Counted from the first letter of the stretch, positions 18,383 to 27,971 are shown. The stretch is DNA of 64,000 bases from Spirochaetales bacterium (GCA_016926955.1 JAFGNN010000007.1:1-64000), one strand, 5' to 3'. Made by a program: numbers and translations. The notes: generated from the sequence alone by a model not told the origin.

Positions 18383-19708
18383 CTATTTATTGAGCCGTTC
18401 GAAGTCGCGCAACTTGATGTTGCCTTCGGCCACGATCTTGTCGAGGCCGGCCTTGACGTCGATCTTGTCGGCCAGGATGTCCTCCCAGGTCTGGTCCTCG
18501 AGCTCGCGGATCTGCGGCATGTAGCCGAAGCGTATGCCCATGGAATTCGCGGTCGGGGCCTTGTTGAGCAGCTGCTGGATGGCCACTTCGAGGCCCGGGT
18601 TCTCCGTGTAGTAGCCTTCGCCCTTGGTGAGCTCGTACGCCGCGATGGTGATGGGCAGGTAGCCGGTGGTCTTGTGCCAGAAAGCCTGGACCTCGGCGCT
18701 CGAAAGGTAGGTGAAGAACTTGGCGGTAGCCTTGTACTCGGGCTCGGTCTTGCCCTCGAAAACCCAGAGCGAGGCGCCGCCGATGATGGAGTTCTGCGGG
18801 GCGTTCGCGACGTCCGGATAGTAGGGCAGGCGCGCGACGCCGAAGGGGAACTTGCAGTTGGCCTTCATGTTGCCGTAGCCGCCGATCGACTCGAAGTGGA
18901 TGCCGACCACGCCGCCGGTGAAGAGCGGGTTCGCCTTGTTCTCGCGGCCGCCGTACTTGAACACGCCTTCCTTCGAAAGGTCGTACAGGTTGGTCAGGTG
19001 CTTGACCTGCAGGTCGGCGTTGATCTTGAGCTCGGCCTCGAGACCGTCGAAGCCGTTCGACAGGGTGCCGAAGGGCACGTCGTGCCAGGCGGAGAAGTTC
19101 TCGAGCTGGATCCAGGAGATCCAGTTGGTCGTGAACCCGGCCTCGTAGCCGGCAGCCTTGATCTTGCGGGCGGCGTCGAAGAGCTCGGGCCAGGTGGCGG
19201 GCGCCTTCTCCGGGTCGAGCCCGGCCTTGGCGAAGGCCTCCTTGTTGTAGTACATGACCGCGGTCGACGAGTTGAAGGGGATGGAGATCATCTCGCCCTT
19301 CGAGGTCGAGTAGTAGCCGGTGATGGTCGGGATGTACGCCTTCGGGTCGAACTTCTCCTTCATCTCCTTCATGAGCACGTGGACCGGCTTGACCGCGCCC
19401 TTGGCGGCCATCATGGTCGCGGTGCCGACCTCGTAGACCTGGATGATGGCGGGGGCCTGGCCGGCGCGGAACGCGGCGATGCCGGCGTTCATCGTGTCGA
19501 CGTAGGAGCCTTTATAGACGGGCGTCACCGTATAGACGTCCTGGCTGGCGTTGAAGTCGTCGCAGATCTTCTGGACGGCCTCGCCGTTCTTGCCGGTCAT
19601 GGCGTGCCAGAACTCGATGCTGGCGGGCTCCGGCGGCTTCGGGGCGCAGGACATGGCTACCATGGCCAGCGCGACAAGCGCCAAGACCCACGCGTTCCTC
19701 GTTTTCAT
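18383..19708 (-). CDS. ugpB: Glycerol-3-phosphate-binding lipoprotein UgpB (441 aa)
   Basis: This is the substrate-binding subunit of the Ugp importer. Its lipobox (VAMSC, Cys 21) shows that it is a lipoprotein, not a free periplasmic protein as in E. coli. Family features include IEFWHAMTGKNGEAVQ at the mature N terminus, NSSTAVMYYNKEAF, and the SIIGGASLWVFEG stretch. The start at 19708 has AAAGGAGG six bases upstream; the longer ORF in the track extends into non-coding sequence and into ugpQ antisense. A promoter-like pair lies 60 bases upstream of the start. Confidence 0.93.
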   Translation of the reverse strand: MKTRNAWVLALVALAMVAMSCAPKPPEPASIEFWHAMTGKNGEAVQKICDDFNASQDVYTVTPVYKGSYVDTMNAGIAAFRAGQAPAIIQVYEVGTATMMAAKGAVKPVHVLMKEMKEKFDPKAYIPTITGYYSTSKGEMISIPFNSSTAVMYYNKEAFAKAGLDPEKAPATWPELFDAARKIKAAGYEAGFTTNWISWIQLENFSAWHDVPFGTLSNGFDGLEAELKINADLQVKHLTNLYDLSKEGVFKYGGRENKANPLFTGGVVGIHFESIGGYGNMKANCKFPFGVARLPYYPDVANAPQNSIIGGASLWVFEGKTEPEYKATAKFFTYLSSAEVQAFWHKTTGYLPITIAAYELTKGEGYYTENPGLEVAIQQLLNKAPTANSMGIRFGYMPQIRELEDQTWEDILADKIDVKAGLDKIVAEGNIKLRDFERLNK

Positions 19709-19766
19709 CGTTCGCCTCCTTTTGGCGTGACGCTCGAGCCATCGATGGCACGAGACGGACTTCATC

Positions 19767-19795
19767 ACTGTAGAACGCCTTTGGCAGACGCGCAA
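19767..19795 (-). promoter_or_regulatory. Candidate sigma-70 promoter of ugpB
   Basis: On the minus strand TTGCGC is separated by 17 bases from TACAGT, 58 bases before the ugpB start. The 229-base gap between ugpQ and ugpB also holds long-range complementary arms (GAAGGAAGGGC at 19832 and its complement near 19942, and AGCTGGCT with AGCCAGCT), so the leader upstream may fold. No Pho box is recognised. Confidence 0.4.
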
Positions 19796-19937
19796 CGGAA
19801 AGCTGGCTTCACAAGGCGGGAACCGGCCGGGGGAGAAGGAAGGGCACCGCAAACCAGGTCCGGCCCGCGGTGACAGCCAGCTCCGGCGGATCGGCGAAGG
19901 GCCGGGCCTTTCGCCGCCGTGAAGGCGCGAAGCGGCC

Positions 19938-20804
19938 TCACGCCCTTCCTTCCCGCCCCGGACCCCTCCATCCAACCTGATCCACGGCAAACGCGCGGAA
20001 GGCGCGGTCCTGGAAGTCGGTGAAGACCCCCGTGGCGCCCCATTCGGCCATGCGCCCGAGGTCCGCGAGCTCGTTGACGGTCCAGACCATGAGCCCGAAA
20101 CCGGCTTCGCGTACGGCCCGGGCGGCCTCGCGGTCGAGGATGTCGAGTCCGGGGTGGTAGGAGTAGGCGCCGAGCTCCCTGAGCATGCCCACGGGGTCGG
20201 CCGGCGCGACCTTCTCCACCAGAGCCCCGACCGGAACGCCCGGGGCCGCCTTCCTCGAGCGGCGGAGGTAGTCGTGTTTGAAGGAGGAAACGAGGACGCG
20301 CTCCGCCATGCCGGTCTCCCGGACCAGGTCGAGTGTCCGCTCCACGATCCACTCGTCGCAGGTGCGGCCAGTCGCGTCCTTGATCTCCACGTTGACCGAA
20401 GCTCCGCGCCCGCGGGCAAGCTCGAGGCAATCGCGCAGGGTCGGAATCCGCTCGCCCCGGAAGGACGCGAGCGCCGCCTCATCCACCTCGCCGGCGGCGA
20501 TGCGGCCGAAGGGGTCGCGCCCGGCGAACCAGGAACCCGCGTCCAGCTCGCGCAGCTCCGCCAGGCTCCAGTCGTAGACGGCGTAGCTCCCCCGCCCCGG
20601 CACAAGCGAACGGGCGTCGGTGGTGCGGTCGAGCGTGTCGTCGTGGATGACCACGAGCTCGCCGTCGGACGAGGCCGCCACGTCGAGCTCGATCCACGAC
20701 GCGCCCGAGTCGAAGGCGGCCGAGAAGGCGGCCAGGGTGTTTTCGGGCGCTACCGAGCGGAAGCCGCGATGCGCGATGACGAGAGGCGCGGAGCCTGGTT
20801 CCAT
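19938..20804 (-). CDS. ugpQ: Glycerophosphodiester phosphodiesterase (288 aa)
   Basis: It hydrolyses glycerophosphodiesters to glycerol-3-phosphate and an alcohol, feeding the Ugp importer encoded just downstream. The GDPD catalytic signature is present: VIAHRGFRSVAPENTLAAF with the two essential His (HRG and later HDDTLDRTT), and the metal-binding WIELDV and VNVEIK. There is no signal peptide, so it acts in the cytoplasm on imported diesters. The start MEPGSAPLVIAHRG has AAGGA ten bases upstream; a second start at 20834 is possible. A TATACT -10 element lies at 20858-20863 on this strand. Confidence 0.9.
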   Translation of the reverse strand: MEPGSAPLVIAHRGFRSVAPENTLAAFSAAFDSGASWIELDVAASSDGELVVIHDDTLDRTTDARSLVPGRGSYAVYDWSLAELRELDAGSWFAGRDPFGRIAAGEVDEAALASFRGERIPTLRDCLELARGRGASVNVEIKDATGRTCDEWIVERTLDLVRETGMAERVLVSSFKHDYLRRSRKAAPGVPVGALVEKVAPADPVGMLRELGAYSYHPGLDILDREAARAVREAGFGLMVWTVNELADLGRMAEWGATGVFTDFQDRAFRAFAVDQVGWRGPGREGRA

Positions 20805-20890
20805 GCGGGTCCCATCCTTGCCGGCGCGGCTCATTCGGGCCGTTCCGGGCGTCGCGCAGTATAGCATCGTCCGCTTTTTGCGGCGCGTCG

Positions 20891-20919
20891 TTGCCCCGCG
20901 CGTCGCGCCGCGGTATCGT
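20891..20919 (+). promoter_or_regulatory. Candidate promoter of the DUF2807 gene
   Basis: TTGCCC and TATCGT are separated by 17 bases, about 60 bases before the start at 20981. It diverges from the ugpQ -10 element, giving a short back-to-back control region. Confidence 0.4.
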
Positions 20920-20980
20920 AGGTGCGTGGCCGCTTCCCCGCGCTCCACGCGAGGCCCGGAACGGCGCAATGGAGGATAGT

Positions 20981-21760
20981 ATGAAAACCCGCAACATCGT
21001 CGCCCTGTCACTCGTCTCGGCCGTCGCCCTTTACGGCATCGGCGCCGCCACGAAGAGCCTGCCCATCCCCGCCCCCTGGCGGAACGCGCCCGTCGTCCGC
21101 ACGGCCGGAACCGAGCTCGCCGCCTCGGGCTCGAGGCTCACGGAGGTCCGCGAAGTCGGCGAGTTCGATGCGGTGGAGATTTCCGGCCCCGTCGAGCTCG
21201 TGCTGATCGAGGGCGATTCCTTCAAGCTGACCGTCACCCACGACGCCGCCCTGCTCCCCGCCTACGAGTCGGAGCTGCACGGGTCCACGCTGCGAATCGG
21301 CCAGGAAAGCCCGGGCCGCTCCTTCGCCGGCGGGACTCCCCGCGTGGAACTCGTCGCTCCGGACCTCGAGCGCCTGACGCTCTCGGGAATGGCCCGCGTC
21401 GACCTCGGACCGCTCGACTGGGACGACTTCAAGCTCGTCTCGTCCGGCACCATTTCCGGCAAGCTGGAGGGCAGCTTCGACGGGCTCGAGCTGGAATTCT
21501 CCGGCGCCGGCAGCATCCTGATGGTCGGCGACGCGCGCGAGCTGTCCATCTCGAGCCCGGGGGCCTCCGGCATCGACGCGGCGGCCTTCGACGCGGAATC
21601 GGCCGAAATCCGCATCGCCGGCGTCGGCACCGTGGACCTCGGCCGCACGGAGACCCTGGACGTATCTTTGAGCGGCCTCGGCTCTCTGACCTACCGCGGC
21701 GATCCCGAACTCACCAGCAGGATATCCGGCCTCGGGCGCGTGGTCAGGAAGGGCGACTAG
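20981..21760 (+). CDS. Exported DUF2807 (head GIN domain) protein (259 aa)
   Basis: A signal peptide (MKTRNIVALSLVSAVALYGIG) precedes a repetitive beta-strand protein. The sequence VREVGEFDAVEISGPVELVLIEGDS is the typical opening of the DUF2807 head GIN domain. It is followed by many short strands (LERLTLSGMARV, LELEFSGAGSI, LDVSLSGLGSL) consistent with a beta-solenoid. The function of this family is unknown; it is annotated as a putative adhesin-like surface domain. The start has GGAGG six bases upstream, and the next gene follows after about 70 bases. Confidence 0.85.
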   Translation: MKTRNIVALSLVSAVALYGIGAATKSLPIPAPWRNAPVVRTAGTELAASGSRLTEVREVGEFDAVEISGPVELVLIEGDSFKLTVTHDAALLPAYESELHGSTLRIGQESPGRSFAGGTPRVELVAPDLERLTLSGMARVDLGPLDWDDFKLVSSGTISGKLEGSFDGLELEFSGAGSILMVGDARELSISSPGASGIDAAAFDAESAEIRIAGVGTVDLGRTETLDVSLSGLGSLTYRGDPELTSRISGLGRVVRKGD

Positions 21761-21829
21761 TCAGGGGATGCGCGAATTGTCCTCGCGCGGGGTGAACATC
21801 GCCCGCCGACGCACTATGTTTAAAGGATC

Positions 21830-22288
21830 ATGACGCGTCCGTGCTTCGCGCTCGCCCTTCTCTGCCTGACCGGCTTGGCGGCGGTCGGCTCATGCGCGCG
21901 CGTCTCGCTCGAGCCCGGCTCCGCCGCCGCGCGGCCGGTCACCTTCCAGATTTCCATGGTGCTGCCCGAAGCGGCATCCGACGGAACGGCAAGCTCAGGC
22001 GGCAACCTGACCGGTATCACATCCTTCACCGACGACTATCAGACCACGACCAACCCTTCGTATAACGCCACCATCTCCCATGCGCTTACCGGCACGGCAA
22101 GCTATCGCTGGTATCTGAACGGCGCGACGTTGACCGACGCGAGTCCCGACGGAACCATTACGGTCGGGGGCGCCGCGAGCGACACGGGCGTCCTCGCCAT
22201 CGGCACCTACCGCCTGTCGGGCGTCGTGACGGACGCCGATGCCGACGCCATCGCCACCGTCGACTGGGTTTTCGAGGTGACGGATTGA
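21830..22288 (+). CDS. Lipoprotein of unknown function (152 aa)
   Basis: The signal peptide ends in the lipobox VGSC. The mature part is Thr/Ala/Gly-rich with beta-strand character. Its C-terminal half (YRWYLNGATL, GTYRLSGVVTDAD, VDWVFEV) resembles an immunoglobulin/PKD-like fold. The stop overlaps the TTG start of the next lipoprotein (TTGA), so the two are translationally coupled and probably form a surface pair. I do not recognise a named family. Confidence 0.65.
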   Translation: MTRPCFALALLCLTGLAAVGSCARVSLEPGSAAARPVTFQISMVLPEAASDGTASSGGNLTGITSFTDDYQTTTNPSYNATISHALTGTASYRWYLNGATLTDASPDGTITVGGAASDTGVLAIGTYRLSGVVTDADADAIATVDWVFEVTD

Positions 22289-24369
22289 CCAGGCTCGGGC
22301 CCGCGAAATCGCGTCTCTTCGCGATCGCGGCCTGCCTGCTGGCCGCGCTGGCTTCCTGCGCCCACCCCTTGCTGGAAAACGCCGGCCCCGCCGCCGCCCC
22401 GACCGCGGAGGACAGCCCGCGCGCGGCGCTCGCCCTGCCCTCGCTCGACGGCATCGCAGCCTTCCGCGTCACCGGATCGGGACCGGACGGGGCGGTCTAC
22501 GGTCCCGAGGCGCTGCCCGGGGTCACGGGCCAGGGCGGCGAGCTCGTCGAGACTGCGGAGCCGCTCGCGCTCGGCGAGTGGACCTTCACGGTGGAGGCGC
22601 TCGACGGGCTCGGCGACGTCGTGAGCAGCACGAGCTTCAGCTACACCGTGGACTGGAACGACGAGCGCGCCGAGCTCGTCCTCGTCGCGCCGGAAAGCGG
22701 CGACGGAAGCATCGTCGTGACGGCCTGGTGGCCGGACGGTGTCGTGCTCGGCCCCGGCGACGGCTACGGAAACCGGATTCCGCCGGTGGTGACGGTGGAG
22801 TACGAAATCGAGGGTACGCCGTTCGGAGCGACCGTATCCGGTCCCGTTTCAGACGGATGGTTCGAGGGAAGCGTCCACGCGCTCGCCCCCGGCCGCTACC
22901 TGGTCCGCGCCCGAGTGCTCGCCAACGGCGAGGCCGTCTGGGGCGCCGCCCTGCCGGCCCTGGTCAGCTCGGGCCTGCAGACCACGGTGAGCTTCCACCC
23001 CGAGGACGGCGAGGTGAACGCGCCGCCCAACGTCTACGCGGCCGCCGCCCCCGGGGAATACCTTCCCTTCGCGACGACGACGCTCGAAGGTACCGATTCC
23101 TGCACCGACGTCTCCTACACCGCGGACGGCTCAGCTCCCGCAATTCCGAGCGCGGCCTACGGCGGGGAGGACGTATCTCTCGGCCCCTGGAACATCCGCA
23201 TCGCCGCCTCGAACGCCTGGGGCGAGCAGGCGGCGGCGTCCGTCAATCCGGACACATACTCGTTTGCGGTGCACGTGGCGACAACGGGCGACGACGGGAA
23301 TGCGGGCACACCCGAGCTACCCTTCCTGAGCCTCCAGCCCGCGATCGATATCGCCTCATCGTTTGCCAATCTGTACCTGTCAGGCGATCGTATGGTCAAG
23401 GTCCGCGTGGCTTCGGGAACCAGCTACACCGATCCTGACGGTCTCACAGTCTCCGGAGCCATACATCTCAGCGGTGGGTGGAGCCCGGGCTTCGTAGCCC
23501 GGACTGGCACGCCGGAGGACACAAAGCTGATCCGTAATCCACCGAACGACCCGATTTTCGAAAGCGTCCTCTCCATTGACCCCACTGTCACCGAACTCGT
23601 ACGCGTCGAGAACTTCACGTTTGCGAACGTAACACCGCCAAACGCTGGAATGACCACGGCCATAAGCGTCGAAGGTTCCGGCCGTTTCGAACTACTCGAC
23701 AGTATCCTTGCGGGCGGTAAAGGCGATGATGCCTCCGTCGGTCTCCGCTCGATCGGAGGTGCCGACCTGGTCCTGCTCCGCAACCGGATTTGGGGGGGCG
23801 AAGGCGCAACGGACGCCCTCGGCGGCACAGTGCGCGGTGTTTTGGTTGACGGCGGCTCGCCGTTGGTCTACCTCTCCTCGAACGCGATCATGGCCCGGAA
23901 ACCCGGTGAAGCGGCAGGGATGGTCGACGCCGTCGGCGTCGAGATCGTCGCGGACGCCGGAGAGACGGTCGCACTTCGCATGTACGGCAACACCGTCGTC
24001 GCCGACGGGGACACTTCGCTGGCGTTGCGGCTGAACGCTGCCGATCTGGATTGGATCCCGCACGTCGTCGTCAACAACGCGCTCGCGGCGCCCGGCGGCG
24101 CCAGCGCTCCCGCCGTCGTCGCGACGAACAACTTCCTCACGACCGACCTCGCCGCGCTCGCCGATGCCCTCGTAGGCAGCCTCGACGGCATCGTCGACTA
24201 CGCGGACTTCGCCGCCATGAACTGGACTCCATCGTCGACCACGGACGGCGACGCGCTCGCGACCGGCGGGTCAGCGGATCCTGACCCGGGCACGAGCGAC
24301 GAGGACCTCGACCTGGCGGGCACGGCGCGCACCGTCCCCTGGTCCATCGGCGCCATGGAGCGGGAGTAG
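22285..24369 (+). CDS. Large lipoprotein with parallel beta-helix domain (694 aa)
   Basis: The start is TTG, overlapping the previous stop, with GAGGTG upstream. The signal peptide ends in the lipobox LASC. Residues about 50-330 contain beta-sandwich-like repeats (YSFTYTVDWN-like strands around SSTSFSYTVDWND). From about residue 335 the motif HVATTGDDGNAGTPELPFLS begins, the typical opening of DUF1565-type right-handed beta-helix domains, followed by helix coils to about 650. Such domains bind or cleave surface polysaccharides, but no catalytic residues can be assigned. It is probably outer-membrane-anchored and exposed. Confidence 0.75.
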   Translation: MTRLGPAKSRLFAIAACLLAALASCAHPLLENAGPAAAPTAEDSPRAALALPSLDGIAAFRVTGSGPDGAVYGPEALPGVTGQGGELVETAEPLALGEWTFTVEALDGLGDVVSSTSFSYTVDWNDERAELVLVAPESGDGSIVVTAWWPDGVVLGPGDGYGNRIPPVVTVEYEIEGTPFGATVSGPVSDGWFEGSVHALAPGRYLVRARVLANGEAVWGAALPALVSSGLQTTVSFHPEDGEVNAPPNVYAAAAPGEYLPFATTTLEGTDSCTDVSYTADGSAPAIPSAAYGGEDVSLGPWNIRIAASNAWGEQAAASVNPDTYSFAVHVATTGDDGNAGTPELPFLSLQPAIDIASSFANLYLSGDRMVKVRVASGTSYTDPDGLTVSGAIHLSGGWSPGFVARTGTPEDTKLIRNPPNDPIFESVLSIDPTVTELVRVENFTFANVTPPNAGMTTAISVEGSGRFELLDSILAGGKGDDASVGLRSIGGADLVLLRNRIWGGEGATDALGGTVRGVLVDGGSPLVYLSSNAIMARKPGEAAGMVDAVGVEIVADAGETVALRMYGNTVVADGDTSLALRLNAADLDWIPHVVVNNALAAPGGASAPAVVATNNFLTTDLAALADALVGSLDGIVDYADFAAMNWTPSSTTDGDALATGGSADPDPGTSDEDLDLAGTARTVPWSIGAMERE

Positions 24370-24376
24370 CGCGGCC

Positions 24377-25858
24377 TCAGCGCCCGAAGCTCCAGCCGAG
24401 ACGGAGGAAGGGCCTCAAGAAGTCGGCGGGCACGTCGAGGTAGAAGACGTGCTGCCAGGCGCAGCCCGTCTCGACCAGGAAGCGGCCGAGCATGAAGCGC
24501 GTGGAGAGCGAGCCTTGCGCCGCCGGGTCGCCCAGGCTCCACGCGTCGAAATCGCCGATCAGACCTGAGCGCGTCACGTGCGTGGCGAACAGGGCGCCGC
24601 CCCCGCGCAGCGCGACTTCCAGCCAATCCAGAACGCGCCAGGCGGCTCCGAGCTCGAGCGAGGCCGCCAAAGCCAGGGCCTCCGCCGTATCGATGAAGGC
24701 GCCCGTCACGCCCGGCAGGGAGAAAGCTTCCACGCGGAACTCGAGCGAGGCGGCGCGGAGCCAGGCGGGCGCGCGCTCGGTCAGCCGCAGGCCGAGCGCC
24801 AGCTCGGCTCCCGCCCAGCCCGCTTCGTAGGATTCCCCCCAGTCGGCATCGAGCGCGAATGCCGGGCGCCAGCCGGCCGAGGTTTCGAAGCGGAGCGGCA
24901 CGGGTTCCCGGGACCGGCGCTCGGCAGCCCCGCGCCCGCCATCGGCCGGCTCCGCTTCGCTCGCGGCGACGGGCTCGGGGGCGGGCTCGGGCTCGGGCTC
25001 CGGTTCGGGCTCCGATACTGCCTCCAGGTCTGTCCCCGCGGCGAGCTCTGTCCCCATTTCCGGCACGGGCTCGGGCTCGAGGTCTGTCCCTTCCGCGAGT
25101 TCCGTACCCGTTTCCGCCACGGGCTCGGGCTCGAGGTCTGTCCCTTCCGCGAGTTCCGTACCCGTTTCCGCCTCGAGGTCTGTCCCTCCCGCGAGCTCTG
25201 TTCCCGTTTCCGGCCCGGCGGCCGGTTCGGGTCCAGGCGCCGCGACCCGCACCGCGGCGGCCAGCGTGGTGGAATAGCCGCCCGGGTTTTCGAGCACCAG
25301 GTCGTAGTCGCCCTCGGGCAGGCCGCTCAGGTCGAAGCTCGCGGCGAGCCCTGAATCGTCGAGCTCGACGCCCGTCGCCTCGACGCGGACGCCGTCGCCT
25401 TCGAGCCTCGCGACGGTTTCCGGCATGGCCCCGGACACCGCGACCCGGATGACGACCAGGCCGGAACCCGGCCGATCCGCCTCCGGCGCCGGCAGGATGG
25501 ACGCCTCCTCGAGCCGCGCGGTCGCCCGGACCGCGAAGGAGGTCCACTCGCCGACCGCGACGGCCTTGCCGAACACGTTGAGCGCGGACACGCGGATCTC
25601 GTAATCGCCAGGCGGAAGCGGCGCCTCGACCCACGCGTCGGTGGTGGAAGCCGAGAACAGGATTCCCGCCCCTCCCGGGCCGCGAACCTCGACCAGATAG
25701 CTCCGGGCGCCATCAACGCTCGTCCATTCGAGCCGGACCCCGGCGCTTTCCGCGGCGGTTTCTTGGGGGAGCGCGAAAAGCGCGAGCGCCGCGAGGACGG
25801 CGAGCGCGCCCCGCCGCGCGCCGGTGCGGGCCGCGTTCGCCCTAGTCGTCGAGAACAT
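24377..25858 (-). CDS. Exported Fn3-like protein with tandem repeat linker and C-terminal beta-barrel-like domain (493 aa)
   Basis: A signal peptide (ending near QETAAES) is followed by two beta-sandwich domains. A linker follows with four copies of a unit based on TGTELAEGTDLEPEPV and a run of Glu-Pro pairs. The C-terminal 170 residues have alternating beta strands and end LRLGWSFGR. This suggests a small outer-membrane barrel, although the terminal residue is not Phe. The first 17 bases overlap the FecR gene stop, so it is the last gene of a coupled three-gene operon. The linker could span the periplasm. Function unknown. Confidence 0.7.
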   Translation of the reverse strand: MFSTTRANAARTGARRGALAVLAALALFALPQETAAESAGVRLEWTSVDGARSYLVEVRGPGGAGILFSASTTDAWVEAPLPPGDYEIRVSALNVFGKAVAVGEWTSFAVRATARLEEASILPAPEADRPGSGLVVIRVAVSGAMPETVARLEGDGVRVEATGVELDDSGLAASFDLSGLPEGDYDLVLENPGGYSTTLAAAVRVAAPGPEPAAGPETGTELAGGTDLEAETGTELAEGTDLEPEPVAETGTELAEGTDLEPEPVPEMGTELAAGTDLEAVSEPEPEPEPEPAPEPVAASEAEPADGGRGAAERRSREPVPLRFETSAGWRPAFALDADWGESYEAGWAGAELALGLRLTERAPAWLRAASLEFRVEAFSLPGVTGAFIDTAEALALAASLELGAAWRVLDWLEVALRGGGALFATHVTRSGLIGDFDAWSLGDPAAQGSLSTRFMLGRFLVETGCAWQHVFYLDVPADFLRPFLRLGWSFGR

Positions 25859-27971
25859 AGATTTCCTTCGGCCCGACGAGTTCCGGCGCCTTCTCGGGAT
25901 CGTCCGCCACGAGCGTGAAGGTCCATGAGGCGGGCGGCCCCGAACGCTCGCGCACGCCGTCCGCAGCCACGTACGAGGCAGCCACGGAAACGGTGTACCG
26001 ACCCTTGTCGAGGCGCGCCAGATCGAGGAAGGACCAGGCGCTGCCCGAGGTCTCGCGCCGGGCCACGAGCCGGCCCCTCGAGTCCCGCAACTCGAGCTCG
26101 TAACGGTTGGCTCCGGCCACCGCGGTCCACGAGATGTCCAGGGAGCTCGCGCGGCTCAAGTCCGCGACGGCGCCCGGGGCCGGGCGGAGTGGCGCGGGAA
26201 CGGCAAGCGGCTCGCCGCGCGACACGGAGAAGGTGGCGCTCGCGGGCGGCCCGAAGCGCGGGTTCCCCTCTGGATCCCTGCCTTCCGCGACGACGCGCCA
26301 ATGGTATTCGCCGGTTTCGAGCGAGGCGCCGCGGATCTCCAGGCTCGTGCCGCCCGAGGCGCGCTCGAGCGCTCCGCTGCCTCCGTCCGCGCTCCTGACC
26401 GTCACGCGGTACGATACGGCTCCGGCCACCGGGTCCCACGAGAGCGTCAGGGAACGGCTTTCGGGAAGCGGGACCGTTTCGCCGGAGCCCGGCATTCGGG
26501 GAAGCGGGGCGGCCAGGGGCTCGATGACCTCGAAGCGCCTCCGCTCCCCTCCGCCGTCGCTCGCGTCCAATCCCCAGAGGTAGGCCCCCGGCCCCGGCGG
26601 GGTGAAGCGCGCGGAAGCGGCGCCTTCGGCGAATTCCGCGATCGGCGCGCCCGGGTTCTCCGGGGTCCATACGCGCAGGCTCCCGGCCTCGCCGCTTCGC
26701 GCGAGCGTCAGCTCCGTCCCCGTCTCGAACCACGCGCCGTCCGCCGGAGCCAGCAAACGGTTCGGCGAAGCCTCCGTCGCGGCCGCAGCGCCGAGCGGAT
26801 CCGGAACGGGAGGAAGCGCGGCGATGGCCCGGCCGCTGACGGTGAAGGTGCGGGCCTCGCTCCACGCGCCCCCGTCCGCGCCGCCATAGCCGAACACGGC
26901 GCGCACGCGCCAGGCGTGTTCGCCCTCAACCTCGGGGACGAACGAAACGGTCTCGCCCGTCGTCCTGGCCGTTTCCGTGCCCTTTCCCGCCACGCCCGGT
27001 CCTGACAGCTCGAATTCGTAGGCCGCGGCCCCTTCGACCGGCGACCACGAGAGCGTCACCGTCTGGCCCGGATCGAACGAAGCGCCCGGACCCGGCGCGA
27101 AGGCTTCGGGCGCCGCCGATGAAAGGACCGAGAACCGGGAGACCGGGCTCGTCGCGCCGCCGGCGTCCCGGACGCGCCAGTGCCAGGCTCCGAGGCCGGA
27201 CGCGAAGGCCAGGCTCGACGCGTCCGATTCAAGCGCGAGCGCGTCGACGAAGTCCCGCGTACGCGAAAGCTCGACGAGCCAGGGTCCGGCGCCGCCCTCC
27301 CACGCGAGCTCGACGCGGACTACGTCCGGCGCCAAGGGAACCAGCAAAACTGCGCCGTATGCCGGCGACGAGGTTAGGATGCCGTAGGACACGACTCGGG
27401 ATCCGCCCGAGTCCGCGGCGAGCCCCGCTCCTCCGGACAGCACGGTTTCGAGCCCGTCGATCCGCGCCGTAGCGCTCCCCGCGGAAGCCCGCGCCTCGAC
27501 GGAGCCGTCGCCGCCTTCGAGTTCGAGCGCGCCGGAGCCGAGCTCGAGCTCGACTCCGGCGGCCTTCACGCGCAGCGCCGGAGCGTCGGCCGCGACGCCT
27601 TCGCGGCGGGCGGACACATTGCCTCCGACGAATTCCAGATAGGCGCCGGCCGGATCGAATTCGAGCAGGACGAGCGAATTCTCGGCCAGGGCGAGTTCGG
27701 TCCCGTCGTCGAGCAGCACGACGGCTTCCGAACCCGCGTCGGTCCGGATGGCCTCGCCCGCCCGCAGGGGGTCGTTGACGGAAAGCCGCGTCCAGACGGC
27801 GCGGCCGGCGGGTCGGCGCTGCGCAACCCGTTTCTTGAGGACGAGGGTCCCGACGCGCTCGCCCGAACCGGCGATGCCCGCTCCCAGGTCCAGCGCCAGG
27901 CCGACGACGCAGGCGATGAAAAGCGCCGCGCTCGCGAACGCCACCGCCAGGTCCGCCCGCCTCGGCTTCAC
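25842..27971 (-). CDS. FecR-domain protein with Fn3-like repeats (709 aa)
   Basis: The start is GTG, overlapping the cyclase stop (GTGA). An N-terminal membrane helix (about residues 8-30) is followed by a FecR domain (about 40-190; GEAIRTDAGSEAVVLLDDGTELALAENS is diagnostic). At least four fibronectin-type repeats with WSPVEGAAAYEFEL-like cores follow. FecR domains in spirochaetes are often not linked to iron uptake and may serve as periplasmic scaffolds. The position between a cyclase and a barrel-like protein suggests an envelope-spanning module. Confidence 0.8.
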   Translation of the reverse strand: MKPRRADLAVAFASAALFIACVVGLALDLGAGIAGSGERVGTLVLKKRVAQRRPAGRAVWTRLSVNDPLRAGEAIRTDAGSEAVVLLDDGTELALAENSLVLLEFDPAGAYLEFVGGNVSARREGVAADAPALRVKAAGVELELGSGALELEGGDGSVEARASAGSATARIDGLETVLSGGAGLAADSGGSRVVSYGILTSSPAYGAVLLVPLAPDVVRVELAWEGGAGPWLVELSRTRDFVDALALESDASSLAFASGLGAWHWRVRDAGGATSPVSRFSVLSSAAPEAFAPGPGASFDPGQTVTLSWSPVEGAAAYEFELSGPGVAGKGTETARTTGETVSFVPEVEGEHAWRVRAVFGYGGADGGAWSEARTFTVSGRAIAALPPVPDPLGAAAATEASPNRLLAPADGAWFETGTELTLARSGEAGSLRVWTPENPGAPIAEFAEGAASARFTPPGPGAYLWGLDASDGGGERRRFEVIEPLAAPLPRMPGSGETVPLPESRSLTLSWDPVAGAVSYRVTVRSADGGSGALERASGGTSLEIRGASLETGEYHWRVVAEGRDPEGNPRFGPPASATFSVSRGEPLAVPAPLRPAPGAVADLSRASSLDISWTAVAGANRYELELRDSRGRLVARRETSGSAWSFLDLARLDKGRYTVSVAASYVAADGVRERSGPPASWTFTLVADDPEKAPELVGPKEIYVLDD

